This document shows positions 44,369 to 51,771 of a stretch of DNA of 64,000 nt, piece after piece. This stretch comes from an uncultured Clostridia bacterium (lineage in GTDB: Bacteria; Bacillota; Clostridia; Oscillospirales; CAG-272): NCBI GenBank assembly GCA_937894775.1, contig CALAXC010000044.1:4874-68873 (forward strand). Reading direction: 5' to 3'. The notes beneath the pieces were generated by a model. The model was not told the origin of the DNA, ran no database searches, and saw only the letters and a list, made by a program, of their open reading frames with translations. The translations under genes and the position numbers were made by a program. Positions within the stretch are counted from its first letter, which is position 1; every line of letters begins with the position of its first letter.

Positions 44369-46222
44369 TTAATTTTGTTTCTCCTGATCTTTTTTGTTTT
44401 TTCCTGATTTATCGAACCTCAAAATACTTATTCCAAGCGGCGGTATCGTCAATTCAAAGGAATTTTCGCACCCGTGATAAGCTATCGGTTCTGTTTTTAT
44501 TTGTTTATTATTAACTACTCCGCTTCCGTAAAACTCTTTACTGTCGGAATTAAATATCTCGCGGTAAGTTCCCTTATCAAAAGAACCCACACGGAAATTC
44601 TTATAAACAACAGGGGTAAAATTGATAATGACCGTCAGATCCTCATTATTCGATATTCTACGGAAAGCAATTATACTTTGACAGTCATTCTGAGAATCTA
44701 TCCATTTAAATCCGCTTTCAAAATCATCTCTCTGCCAAAGTGCCGAATGTGAGAGATAAAAATTATTAAGCTCGGCTATATATCTTTGAAACTTTCCGTG
44801 ACTTTCATAGTCAAGAAGGAACCATTCTATTTCTCTGTCATAGCCCCACTCTTTGAATTGAGCTATTTCCGAGCTCATGAACAAAAGTTTTTTGCCTCGC
44901 ATCGTCATCAAAAGTCCCATCAAGGCTCTTGCATTAGCAAATTTTTGCCAATAATCACCCCACATATTGCTCAAAAGCGAGGTTTTTCCGTAGCAAATAT
45001 TTTTATACGCAAACGAAAATATTTCTCTACCGTTTTTTATATGATCAAAGTGATCTGTTATTAAATTATGATGATATTTTCTGTATATTGGATCGAGCGC
45101 TGTATATTCAAGCACATCATCCGACCAATCGCTGTCAAACGCCAGATCAAATCCGACATCCTTTTTCTTGCCCAGCGGGCCCTGCACGATCGTAACAACA
45201 TCAGGAAATTCTTTCTTTATCACCGAATTAAGTAAGGCAAGAAATTCTACCGCATTGTCATATATCTCATGTTGCTTGTCCGTTTCAGCATTACTGAAAT
45301 TATAAAATATATCGGTATTTGATATTCGTATCATATCTACGTGATAAACACGTATCCAATACAAAACACTCGATATAAGAAATGAACGAACTTCATTTTT
45401 TGAAAGATCAAATCTTCTTATACTTCCGTATTCCTCACAGACATCGGAATACTCATAAAGCGGTGCTCCGTCAAACTCAAAAATTCCAAATCTTTCTTTT
45501 GGAAAGCTTGTGACAGGCCAATCAAAAATAACGCCTATTCCCGCCTCATGCATTTTATCTATAAAAGCTTTGAAATCATCGGGCGTTCCGTATCTTGATG
45601 CAGGAGCAAAGAATGAACTCGGTGTATATCCCAAAGACTCGTCCGCCGAATACTCCATTATCGGTGTGATCGAAATATGTGTGTATCCCATTTGTTTTAT
45701 ATAAGGTGCAAGCTCTCTTGCATATTCCTTATAATTAAGAAGTCCGCGTTTTTCTCTTTTTTTCCAAGAAGAGAGATGTACTCCGTATATATTTAGCGGT
45801 CGGGAAACTATTTCGCTTTGATAAGACTTCCTGAATTTAAGCCACCCTTCATCCTTCCAAGGATATTCCATATAACGAGCCACTACCGAAGAATTTTCGG
45901 GAGCGCTCATTTGTCCTAATGCATAAGGGTCAGCCTTATAATGTACTTGTCCGTGTCCGTATATTCGATATTTATATCTGCTCCCTGCGGGCACCCTTTC
46001 TTTGGGAAGTGCTACTTCCCACACTCCCTTATCGGATATTTTTTTCATAGGAGTATCATCTCGCCAGGAATTAAAATCTCCCGTCAGCATAACTTTGTTT
46101 GCTCTCGGAGCCCAAACTCTGAAAACATAGAAGGCGCCCTGCTCATGAACACCGAAAAAATCCTGTGCAGAATAATTTTTTCCTTCAAAGAAGCTTTGAA
46201 GCATCTGCTCTGTATTATTCAC
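44369..46222 (-). CDS. glgB: GlgB-like protein that has lost the GH13 catalytic residues
   Basis: 617 aa in the usual glgB place. Clear GlgB landmarks remain: CBM48-like N-terminus (FRVWAPRANKVMLTGDFNSW), IYGVHLSSWKK, LDPIYRKYHH, WQKFANARALMGL, GKKLLFMSSEIAQFKEW, and the C-terminal beta domain. Against E. coli GlgB the nucleophile Asp is Ser301 (VDMIRISNTDIF), the acid/base Glu region AEEST is VQGPL (Gln347-Gly348), the stabiliser in LSHDEVVHGK is Lys407 (FAYKNICYGK), and the region I His is Ser239 (DWPVTSF). It should not branch glucan; a binding or scaffold role is inferred. GTG start with GGGAGG 7 bases upstream. The gene is intact, which argues against simple decay. Confidence 0.9.
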   Translation of the reverse strand: MNNTEQMLQSFFEGKNYSAQDFFGVHEQGAFYVFRVWAPRANKVMLTGDFNSWRDDTPMKKISDKGVWEVALPKERVPAGSRYKYRIYGHGQVHYKADPYALGQMSAPENSSVVARYMEYPWKDEGWLKFRKSYQSEIVSRPLNIYGVHLSSWKKREKRGLLNYKEYARELAPYIKQMGYTHISITPIMEYSADESLGYTPSSFFAPASRYGTPDDFKAFIDKMHEAGIGVIFDWPVTSFPKERFGIFEFDGAPLYEYSDVCEEYGSIRRFDLSKNEVRSFLISSVLYWIRVYHVDMIRISNTDIFYNFSNAETDKQHEIYDNAVEFLALLNSVIKKEFPDVVTIVQGPLGKKKDVGFDLAFDSDWSDDVLEYTALDPIYRKYHHNLITDHFDHIKNGREIFSFAYKNICYGKTSLLSNMWGDYWQKFANARALMGLLMTMRGKKLLFMSSEIAQFKEWGYDREIEWFLLDYESHGKFQRYIAELNNFYLSHSALWQRDDFESGFKWIDSQNDCQSIIAFRRISNNEDLTVIINFTPVVYKNFRVGSFDKGTYREIFNSDSKEFYGSGVVNNKQIKTEPIAYHGCENSFELTIPPLGISILRFDKSGKNKKDQEKQN

Positions 46223-46259
46223 TCACATACCTCCCATTAAAAGTCATTACCCCCGACCG

Positions 46260-46571
46260 TCAATCATAATCGCTGTAAAAAATAATCTCATCGGGAAAAC
46301 ACATACCAAGCTTCTCTCTTGCTATCCTGATTTTAAACTCATCATCAAGAGGTGCATCAAGCATATATTCAAGTCGCTGTATCTCATTTTTAAGTTCTAT
46401 AACGTAAGCTTCTTTTTCGAGCTTTTTTTCCATAGCCTCGTTATATTGCATCAAGCTCCAAAGAAAATAAACCACAGAGAATATCAAAAAAAACACCAAG
46501 AAGGCGCAAACAGCTATATAAATTTTGCTTTTCTTTTCTGTAAAATTAGAAAAGTATTCATTTTTTTTCAT
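46260..46571 (-). CDS. divIC: DivIC/FtsB-family septum initiator
   Basis: 103 aa bitopic protein: short cytosolic start, one membrane helix (about 18-38), coiled coil (EAMEKKLEKEAYVIELKNEIQRLE), then the conserved EFKIRIAREKLGM segment. It acts with FtsL/DivIB at the division septum. Position after yabQ matches B. subtilis divIC. 37 bp before glgB with no terminator, so some read-through into the glycogen genes is possible. Confidence 0.9.
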   Translation of the reverse strand: MKKNEYFSNFTEKKSKIYIAVCAFLVFFLIFSVVYFLWSLMQYNEAMEKKLEKEAYVIELKNEIQRLEYMLDAPLDDEFKIRIAREKLGMCFPDEIIFYSDYD

Positions 46572-46586
46572 CCTCGCGTCCCCTTC

Positions 46587-47216
46587 CTATTTTTTTCGAA
46601 CGGTCTGCGTTATTTTTATTCTATTCGCTGAAGAACTTTCATTATCGCATACTGTCTCATTTACATTATACACCTCTTTCCTCTTTTTTTCAATACGAAA
46701 ACGAAATTTTCCACACATTTTTTTGATTTTTTTTACAAATTTATTATATATATATAATATTGGTTTTCTTAAAAAATCGAAAATTGACATAATCGCGTAT
46801 TTTAAGAAAAAGAATCCGCCCTCAAACAAAAAAAGCAAGACTTTTGAAAAGCTAAAATAATATATTAAAAACCCTACCGCAGCACCGAGCACGGTAAACA
46901 TTCTGAATTTCCCGTCATTGTAAGAATAATTTATTACAACGAGTCCTATTACAGCATAAGCGGATAAAAAAAGATCACACAAAAAAACCGTAATATTCGT
47001 GATAATCTTTCCGCTTTTTTTACCGTCTGTCAAGGACATAGCATTTTTTGAAAAAGGTAGCTTAGCAGAATAAAGCTTCTTCAATTTTACATTTTCGGGA
47101 GCATTTGAAAACAGCAATCTTAAGGTTCTTCCTATATCAAAAAGTACACCGAGTTGTCCGCCAAACAAAAAAGATACTAAAAGCATCTTAGCTAAAATAT
47201 CGGGAAATATCTCCAT
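46587..47216 (-). CDS. yabQ: Spore cortex protein YabQ
   Basis: 209 aa membrane protein needed for spore cortex formation in B. subtilis. Hydrophobic segments at about 8-28, 78-100 and 107-130. LVSFLFGGQLGVLFDIGRTLR is the family start motif; the C-terminus is basic. 12 bp after yabP on the same strand. Assigned from family motif and gene order. Confidence 0.88.
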   Translation of the reverse strand: MEIFPDILAKMLLVSFLFGGQLGVLFDIGRTLRLLFSNAPENVKLKKLYSAKLPFSKNAMSLTDGKKSGKIITNITVFLCDLFLSAYAVIGLVVINYSYNDGKFRMFTVLGAAVGFLIYYFSFSKVLLFLFEGGFFFLKYAIMSIFDFLRKPILYIYNKFVKKIKKMCGKFRFRIEKKRKEVYNVNETVCDNESSSANRIKITQTVRKK

Positions 47217-47228
47217 TCCTTATCCTCG

Positions 47229-47507
47229 TCAGTGTGCGAATCTTGCAAAAAATCCTTTTTTATTATCCTTGGAATCATTAACATAAAAAAATCCGTCTAT
47301 CTTTCCGCTCAGTGTTACCACACCGCGGTCAGTATCCAATACACCGATTTTTATATTTTCTCCCTCTATAAATAATTCTCCTTCGCTCGTCATAAGCCTT
47401 ACACTTTCTTCATCAAAGCTTATAACTTCACATACTCCAGAAACAGTCATTTCTGCCCTTTTCGAAAGCGTTATTTCGTGAACTCGTTTTATATCAGAAC
47501 CCGCCAT
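47229..47507 (-). CDS. yabP: Sporulation protein YabP
   Basis: 92 aa. HEITLSKRAEMTVSGVCEVISFDEESV is the YabP/YqfC motif. Start ATG 47507 with GGAGG 10 bases upstream; a TTG two codons earlier is possible. In B. subtilis yabP is required for sporulation under mother-cell control, and a sigma-E-like promoter lies upstream here (47553-47581). Confidence 0.92.
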   Translation of the reverse strand: MAGSDIKRVHEITLSKRAEMTVSGVCEVISFDEESVRLMTSEGELFIEGENIKIGVLDTDRGVVTLSGKIDGFFYVNDSKDNKKGFFARFAH

Positions 47508-47530
47508 AAACAAAAAACCTCCGCAAGATT

Positions 47531-47550
47531 ATTGATATGATGATATCAAT
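47531..47550. repeat. Palindrome in the yabP leader
   Basis: ATTGATAT-GATG-ATATCAAT, an 8-bp perfect inverted repeat just downstream of the sigma-E-like promoter and 24 bp before the yabP start. It could be an operator or an RNA hairpin. Confidence 0.6.
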
Positions 47551-47552
47551 AA

Positions 47553-47581
47553 ATTCTATGCGAAGATCTTGATTTATATTC
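47553..47581 (-). promoter_or_regulatory. Putative sigma-E promoter of yabP-yabQ
   Basis: Minus strand GAATATA (47581-47575), 14 bp, CATAGAAT (47560-47553). It fits the sigma-E pattern of an ATA-rich -35, 14-15 bp spacing and CATA(n)A(n)T -10. It is placed about 45 bp before yabP, a known sigma-E-class gene in B. subtilis. Confidence 0.6.
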
Positions 47582-47590
47582 TTTAAAAAA

Positions 47591-47836
47591 CTATTCTTCT
47601 ATAACCTCATACATCGCAGCGGCATCAGCCTTAGCTACGTTGTCCTTCACGGTAAGAACACGTATTTTTAAAGTTCTCTGTCCGAAGGTTATTTCCAGAA
47701 CATCGCCCTCTTTAACGTCATAAGACGCCTTTGCGCGTCTTCCGTTTACGCTTACGTGCTCGGTGTCACAAGCATCGTTTGCCACCGTTCTACGCTTGAT
47801 TATTCTTGAAACCTTTAAATATTTATCTAATCTCAT
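47591..47836 (-). CDS. rqcP: S4-domain ribosome quality control factor RqcP (YabO)
   Basis: 81 aa, a single S4 RNA-binding domain: MRLDKYLKVSRIIKRRTVANDAC, VSVNGRRAKASYDVKEGDVLEI. RqcP acts with RqcH to add Ala tails to stalled nascent chains on 50S subunits. Position between HU/mazG and yabP matches yabO. GGAGG before the ATG. Confidence 0.92.
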   Translation of the reverse strand: MRLDKYLKVSRIIKRRTVANDACDTEHVSVNGRRAKASYDVKEGDVLEITFGQRTLKIRVLTVKDNVAKADAAAMYEVIEE

Positions 47837-47860
47837 TCTTCCTCCGAATGCTGTAAAAAT

Positions 47861-47900
47861 TTTAAAAAATATAGGCGGCGTAAATCCGCCGCCTATATTT
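47861..47900 (-). terminator. Terminator after the HU gene
   Basis: A 14-bp stem AAATATAGGCGGCG/CGCCGCCTATATTT followed by T-rich sequence on the minus strand, between HU and rqcP. It probably makes HU mRNA mostly monocistronic while allowing some read-through to rqcP. Confidence 0.9.
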
Positions 47901-47904
47901 ATAA

Positions 47905-48189
47905 TTACTTATTAACTGCGTCCTTAAGAGCCTTACCTGCTGTGAATACAGGAGCCTTAGAAGCTGCTATAGTCATTGTAGCGCCGGTCTGAGGATTACG
48001 TCCCTCTCTTGCCGCTCTTTCCTTAACAGAATATGTTCCAAAGCCAACAAGCTGAACCTTGTCACCAGCTGCGAGAGCCTCTGTAATAGCCTCATTTACA
48101 GCCTTTACTGCAGCCTCTGCTGCTGCCTTTGTCATGCCCGTCTTAAGAGCAACTACTTCTACGAGATCTGTCTTGTTCATATTAATCAC
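47905..48189 (-). CDS. HU-family DNA-binding protein
   Basis: 94 aa histone-like dimeric DNA-bending protein. NKTDLVEVVALKTGMTKAAAEAAVKAV, GFGTYSVKERAAREGRNPQTG (beta-arm base with the conserved RNPQTG) and PVFTAGKALKDAVN are diagnostic. Own promoter and terminator inside the mazG-rqcP interval, consistent with high expression. Confidence 0.97.
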   Translation of the reverse strand: MINMNKTDLVEVVALKTGMTKAAAEAAVKAVNEAITEALAAGDKVQLVGFGTYSVKERAAREGRNPQTGATMTIAASKAPVFTAGKALKDAVNK

Positions 48190-48210
48190 CTTTCCTTTTT
48201 AAACTTATTG

Positions 48211-48223
48211 GAACAACGTTCCT
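48211..48223. repeat. Short palindrome in the HU leader
   Basis: GGAAC-AAC-GTTCC between the HU promoter and its ribosome site. It might be an operator or a leader hairpin. It is short, so chance is possible. Confidence 0.45.
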
Positions 48224-48234
48224 TTTGCAAGTTT

Positions 48235-48263
48235 ATTATACCATACTTTTACAGTAAATTCAA
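48235..48263 (-). promoter_or_regulatory. Sigma-A-type promoter of the HU gene
   Basis: Minus strand TTGAAT (48263-48258), 17 bp, TATAAT (48240-48235), about 45 bp before the HU ATG. Confidence 0.85.
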
Positions 48264-48322
48264 TAGTTTTTAGCAATTTTTTCGCTATTTTTAGTCTTTT
48301 TTAAGCTTTGAAAACAATTTTT

Positions 48323-49132
48323 TTATTTTTTACTTTTATTTTGTTCCCAAATGGCATCAAGCTCGGGCATACCAAGCTCATTTATGTTCTTATTTTGAGC
48401 AATTACAGCCTGTTCAAGCTCATCAAATCTTGATATAAATTTATCTGTTGCCTTATTCAAAGCTACCTCAGGCTCGACTCCAAGCTTACGGCAAAGAGAA
48501 ACTACCGAAAAGATAAGATCGCCCATTTCCTCTTCGATATTATTCTTATTATTTTCTGCCATAGCCTCCTCAAGTTCAGAAAGCTCTTCCTTGACCTTCA
48601 GCATTACTTCATCGGCGTTGGAAAAATCAAAGCAAGAAGCTTTCTTGCCTACCTTTTCTGCTCTCATCAATGCGGGAAGCATAGGCGGTATCGAGCGAAG
48701 CTTATCGGTTATTGTGATACGCTCCTTTTCCTCGCTCTTTATAACCTCCCAATTTTGAAGAACCTTATCGGAAGTCTCAGCGATCACATCGCCAAATACG
48801 TGAGGATGACGGTGTATAAGCTTAACACATATATCGTTTGCTACATCTTTGATATCAAAAACTCCATTTTCCTTTTCTATTTCAGTATGAAAAACTACCT
48901 GTAGCAAAACATCGCCAAGCTCTTCTCTTAAAAGAACGGGATCCTCGGTATCTATCGCCTCGATGACCTCATAGGTCTCCTCAATAAAATCCTTACGGAT
49001 ACTTTTATGAGTCTGCTCTCTGTCCCAAGGGCATCCTTCTTCGGATCTTAACACTTCCACCACTGTAACGAGATCGTCTATGTCGTAGTTATCTTTTTCG
49101 AGAAGATATTTTTTCTTTTCAGCAACCGTCAT
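48323..49132 (-). CDS. mazG: Nucleoside triphosphate pyrophosphohydrolase MazG
   Basis: 269 aa with two MazG-type four-helix domains. The first has CPWDREQTHKSIRKDFIEETYEVIEAID and EELGDVLLQVVFH (EExxD metal motifs). The second has KVKEELSELEEAMAENN and EEEMGDLIFSVVSL. Hydrolyses non-canonical NTPs to NMP and PPi. Unlike B. subtilis YabN it has no N-terminal methylase domain. GGAGG before the ATG; 17 bp after the SpoVB-like gene. Confidence 0.95.
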   Translation of the reverse strand: MTVAEKKKYLLEKDNYDIDDLVTVVEVLRSEEGCPWDREQTHKSIRKDFIEETYEVIEAIDTEDPVLLREELGDVLLQVVFHTEIEKENGVFDIKDVANDICVKLIHRHPHVFGDVIAETSDKVLQNWEVIKSEEKERITITDKLRSIPPMLPALMRAEKVGKKASCFDFSNADEVMLKVKEELSELEEAMAENNKNNIEEEMGDLIFSVVSLCRKLGVEPEVALNKATDKFISRFDELEQAVIAQNKNINELGMPELDAIWEQNKSKK

Positions 49133-49149
49133 TTTTTACCTCCAAAAGC

Positions 49150-50769
49150 CTATTGCTTTTCTTTTAAAATTTTATTAAATATCGGGAACATTCTCAAGTC
49201 TTCCCTGTCCATTATTCCAAGCAAAAACACAAGCAAGCAATATAGAAGGACCGCTATTGCGACCGCTATACAAAACGCTGCCGTTTCCGAAAGAAGCTTT
49301 TCTGCAAATATGCTATAAGACGCGAACGAGCCTCCTATTGATATTACAGATGCAAAAAAAGGTTTTACAAAGCTTTTTCCTAAGTTTATTGCCATCGCTG
49401 TATTTCCTGCATACCGAAACATCAAAGCAAAATTCAAAAGTACTACCGTAACATTACATGCCAGACTTCCTATAGGCGCACCGTAAACTCCCACCCATCT
49501 GCTTCCAAGCAAAAAATATGAGGTTATAGCCTTTACTGCTACGCCGACCGACATCGAAAATATCGGCAGCTTTACGCATCTGTAAGCTTGAAGAATAGCA
49601 TTTGTTGTAGTTATAAGGCAGGAAAAAAGCACAGATGCTCCAAGCAAGGAAAGCAAAGGCGCAGCAATATCTATCGCATCATTCTGTCCTTTAAAAAGCA
49701 AAGAAAGTATCTGTCTTGAAAACACCGTGACGGCAAGTGAAGCAGGCATAGCAAACAGAGTTGTCAGCCTTATCGCTCTTTCAACACTTATGATCTGGCC
49801 TTTAAGGCTTTTTCTCTCTATAAATCCTGTGAGTTCAGGGATAAGAGCCATTGAAACAGGCGTTATCAGTGAAGGAATAAGACCGAATACCGGAAGAGCC
49901 AACGTTGTGTATGCTCCGTATATTTCATTTGATCGGAAAGAAGATATTCCTATATCCTGGAGTCTGCGCATTATAAATGCCATATCAAGAATTCTTGTCA
50001 GACTTATAACCGCTGAACCAAGTGTTATAGGTAACGCTATCTTCAATAGAGTTTTTACGTTTTCTTCTTTTTTGGTATTTGTATCACCGTTTAAAGAAGC
50101 GATGATCTTTTTATTGACCTTTCTTCTTGCTATCATAAGATAGCAAAGCGACAAAAAAGTACCCACTGTTATTCCCAAGACAGCAAATGCCGCCACCGCA
50201 GGAACTGAATACCCTTGTCTTAGCGCTGCCAAAGCAAATATTATGCCAAGAGCGAGCTTTGCTATTGCCTCTATAAGCTGGGAGATAGCCGTAGGCTTCA
50301 TTTCTTCAAAGCCCTGACAGTATCCCCTTACCGCACTCGCAAGACAAATAAAAAACAATGCGGGCGCTATTGCCATTATACAGTAATATGCCTCATCATT
50401 CCCTATTGACATAGCAAGTCTTTTGGCAAACAAAAGCATAAATGCGCTGCCAAAAGCTCCGAATATAAAAAATATTCTAAGAGCCGAACGGTATATTCCT
50501 TTTATTGCAAGCGCATCTTCTCTCGCTCTCGCGGCAGACACAAGTATAGAAAGCGCCACCGGTAATCCCGCGGTAGAAATAACGCATAACATTGCGTAAA
50601 TTTCATACGCAGAATTAAAATATCCCATACCTTCCATTCCCAAAATAGAAAGCATAGGTATTTTAAATGCGAGTCCGATAACCTTAACTATTAAAGTAGA
50701 GAACGAAAGCACAAAAACGCCCGATATAAAACGTTTGCCTCCGCTCTCTTCAATTTTTTCCTTTTTCAA
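49150..50769 (-). CDS. SpoVB/YabM-family MOP flippase
   Basis: 539 aa, about 14 hydrophobic segments. Start GKRFISGVFVLSFSTLIVKVIGLAFKIPM and SAVRGYCQGFEEMKPTAISQLIEA are typical of the SpoVB/YabM/MurJ2-like polysaccharide flippase family (lipid-linked cell-wall or cortex precursor export). Position before mazG equals B. subtilis yabM (amj-independent MOP member). The start is TTG at 50769, the first possible codon after an in-frame stop nine bases upstream, with only a weak ribosome site. SpoVB versus YabM cannot be settled from sequence alone. Confidence 0.88.
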   Translation of the reverse strand: MKKEKIEESGGKRFISGVFVLSFSTLIVKVIGLAFKIPMLSILGMEGMGYFNSAYEIYAMLCVISTAGLPVALSILVSAARAREDALAIKGIYRSALRIFFIFGAFGSAFMLLFAKRLAMSIGNDEAYYCIMAIAPALFFICLASAVRGYCQGFEEMKPTAISQLIEAIAKLALGIIFALAALRQGYSVPAVAAFAVLGITVGTFLSLCYLMIARRKVNKKIIASLNGDTNTKKEENVKTLLKIALPITLGSAVISLTRILDMAFIMRRLQDIGISSFRSNEIYGAYTTLALPVFGLIPSLITPVSMALIPELTGFIERKSLKGQIISVERAIRLTTLFAMPASLAVTVFSRQILSLLFKGQNDAIDIAAPLLSLLGASVLFSCLITTTNAILQAYRCVKLPIFSMSVGVAVKAITSYFLLGSRWVGVYGAPIGSLACNVTVVLLNFALMFRYAGNTAMAINLGKSFVKPFFASVISIGGSFASYSIFAEKLLSETAAFCIAVAIAVLLYCLLVFLLGIMDREDLRMFPIFNKILKEKQ

Positions 50770-50839
50770 GCACTACACCGCCTTACCGTTTTTTATAGTT
50801 TATTCCAAACTTAAAAACGATATACCGTCGGCACAGATT

Positions 50840-51745
50840 TTAAACGAATTCCTTATAAAGATAACCGTCTAAAATAAGTCTGTCGGGAATTTCATCAACA
50901 AGGCTTACACGGTTAAGAATATATTTTGCCGTTTCAAAATGCTTATCATCCTTATCAAAGTCCGAAAGCAGCTTAACAAGATAAGGCTTAAGAACACCTA
51001 TTTCATAAGGCATTGAAGAATTAACGGTATAATCACTTTCACCAACGTACGGGAAAATATTTTTTTCTTCGTTATCTCTTACCCCGTCCCAATTATCAAA
51101 AGTTACCTCAGGCATAGTATTACGGAAATTATAATCTCTCACAAGACGTCGCATAAGGCGTATCTCATTCCCCTCAAAGCAAACGCCGCCTGCGATTATG
51201 GGTTTCTGCGGATAGATATATATGCTTGCCGTCTTATATTCCTCAAACATTTTAACGACACGTGGATATACAGCCTGAATGCCCTCAAATATAAACACGT
51301 CATCATCGTCGACCTTCATCGTCTTATATCCCGAACGGGTACTTGTTTTAAAATCGAATATCGGACACCTTACCTCATTATCGTTAAATATTTCTTTAAT
51401 GAATTCCGAAAGCTCATCACAGTCTATCGTATCGGGAGAATCGTAATCTATCCCATCAAGTCCTTTTTCAGCCGAAAGTCTGGCAAGATGATCTCTGTTA
51501 TAAAAGAAATCATCGATCGAAATAACATGCGCTCTTTTTCCAAACTTTTTAAAGTAAGATATCAAATGGTCAGCCGTAGTGGTTTTTCCCGAGCAGCTAG
51601 GTCCGTAAAGACGTATTACCTTTATTCCTCGATTTTTATAGATATCCTCTGTTATTTCAAATATTCTCTTTGAAAAAGCATCCTCGCAGCTTTTTATCCA
51701 CTGAGAATCTTTATAATCCTGCATATCAAATTCTTTTTGATCCAT
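50840..51745 (-). CDS. Uridine kinase/phosphoribulokinase-family P-loop kinase
   Basis: 301 aa. Walker A GPSCSGKTTT (48-57), SIDDFFYNRD (substrate Asp) and the lid region match the uridine kinase fold (IDYDSPDTIDCDELSEFI; DVFIFEGIQAVYP). No N-terminal TGS domain as in longer relatives. GAAAGGA before the ATG. The natural substrate is not certain. 26 bp after hemZ. Confidence 0.85.
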   Translation of the reverse strand: MDQKEFDMQDYKDSQWIKSCEDAFSKRIFEITEDIYKNRGIKVIRLYGPSCSGKTTTADHLISYFKKFGKRAHVISIDDFFYNRDHLARLSAEKGLDGIDYDSPDTIDCDELSEFIKEIFNDNEVRCPIFDFKTSTRSGYKTMKVDDDDVFIFEGIQAVYPRVVKMFEEYKTASIYIYPQKPIIAGGVCFEGNEIRLMRRLVRDYNFRNTMPEVTFDNWDGVRDNEEKNIFPYVGESDYTVNSSMPYEIGVLKPYLVKLLSDFDKDDKHFETAKYILNRVSLVDEIPDRLILDGYLYKEFV

Positions 51746-51771
51746 AAATGTTTCCTTTCAAAAAGCAACCA

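Noticed and set aside
44369..46222. Calling the GlgB-like gene a pseudogene
   Set aside because: The frame is uninterrupted, full length, with a good GGGAGG site and well-kept structural motifs; only the active site is changed.
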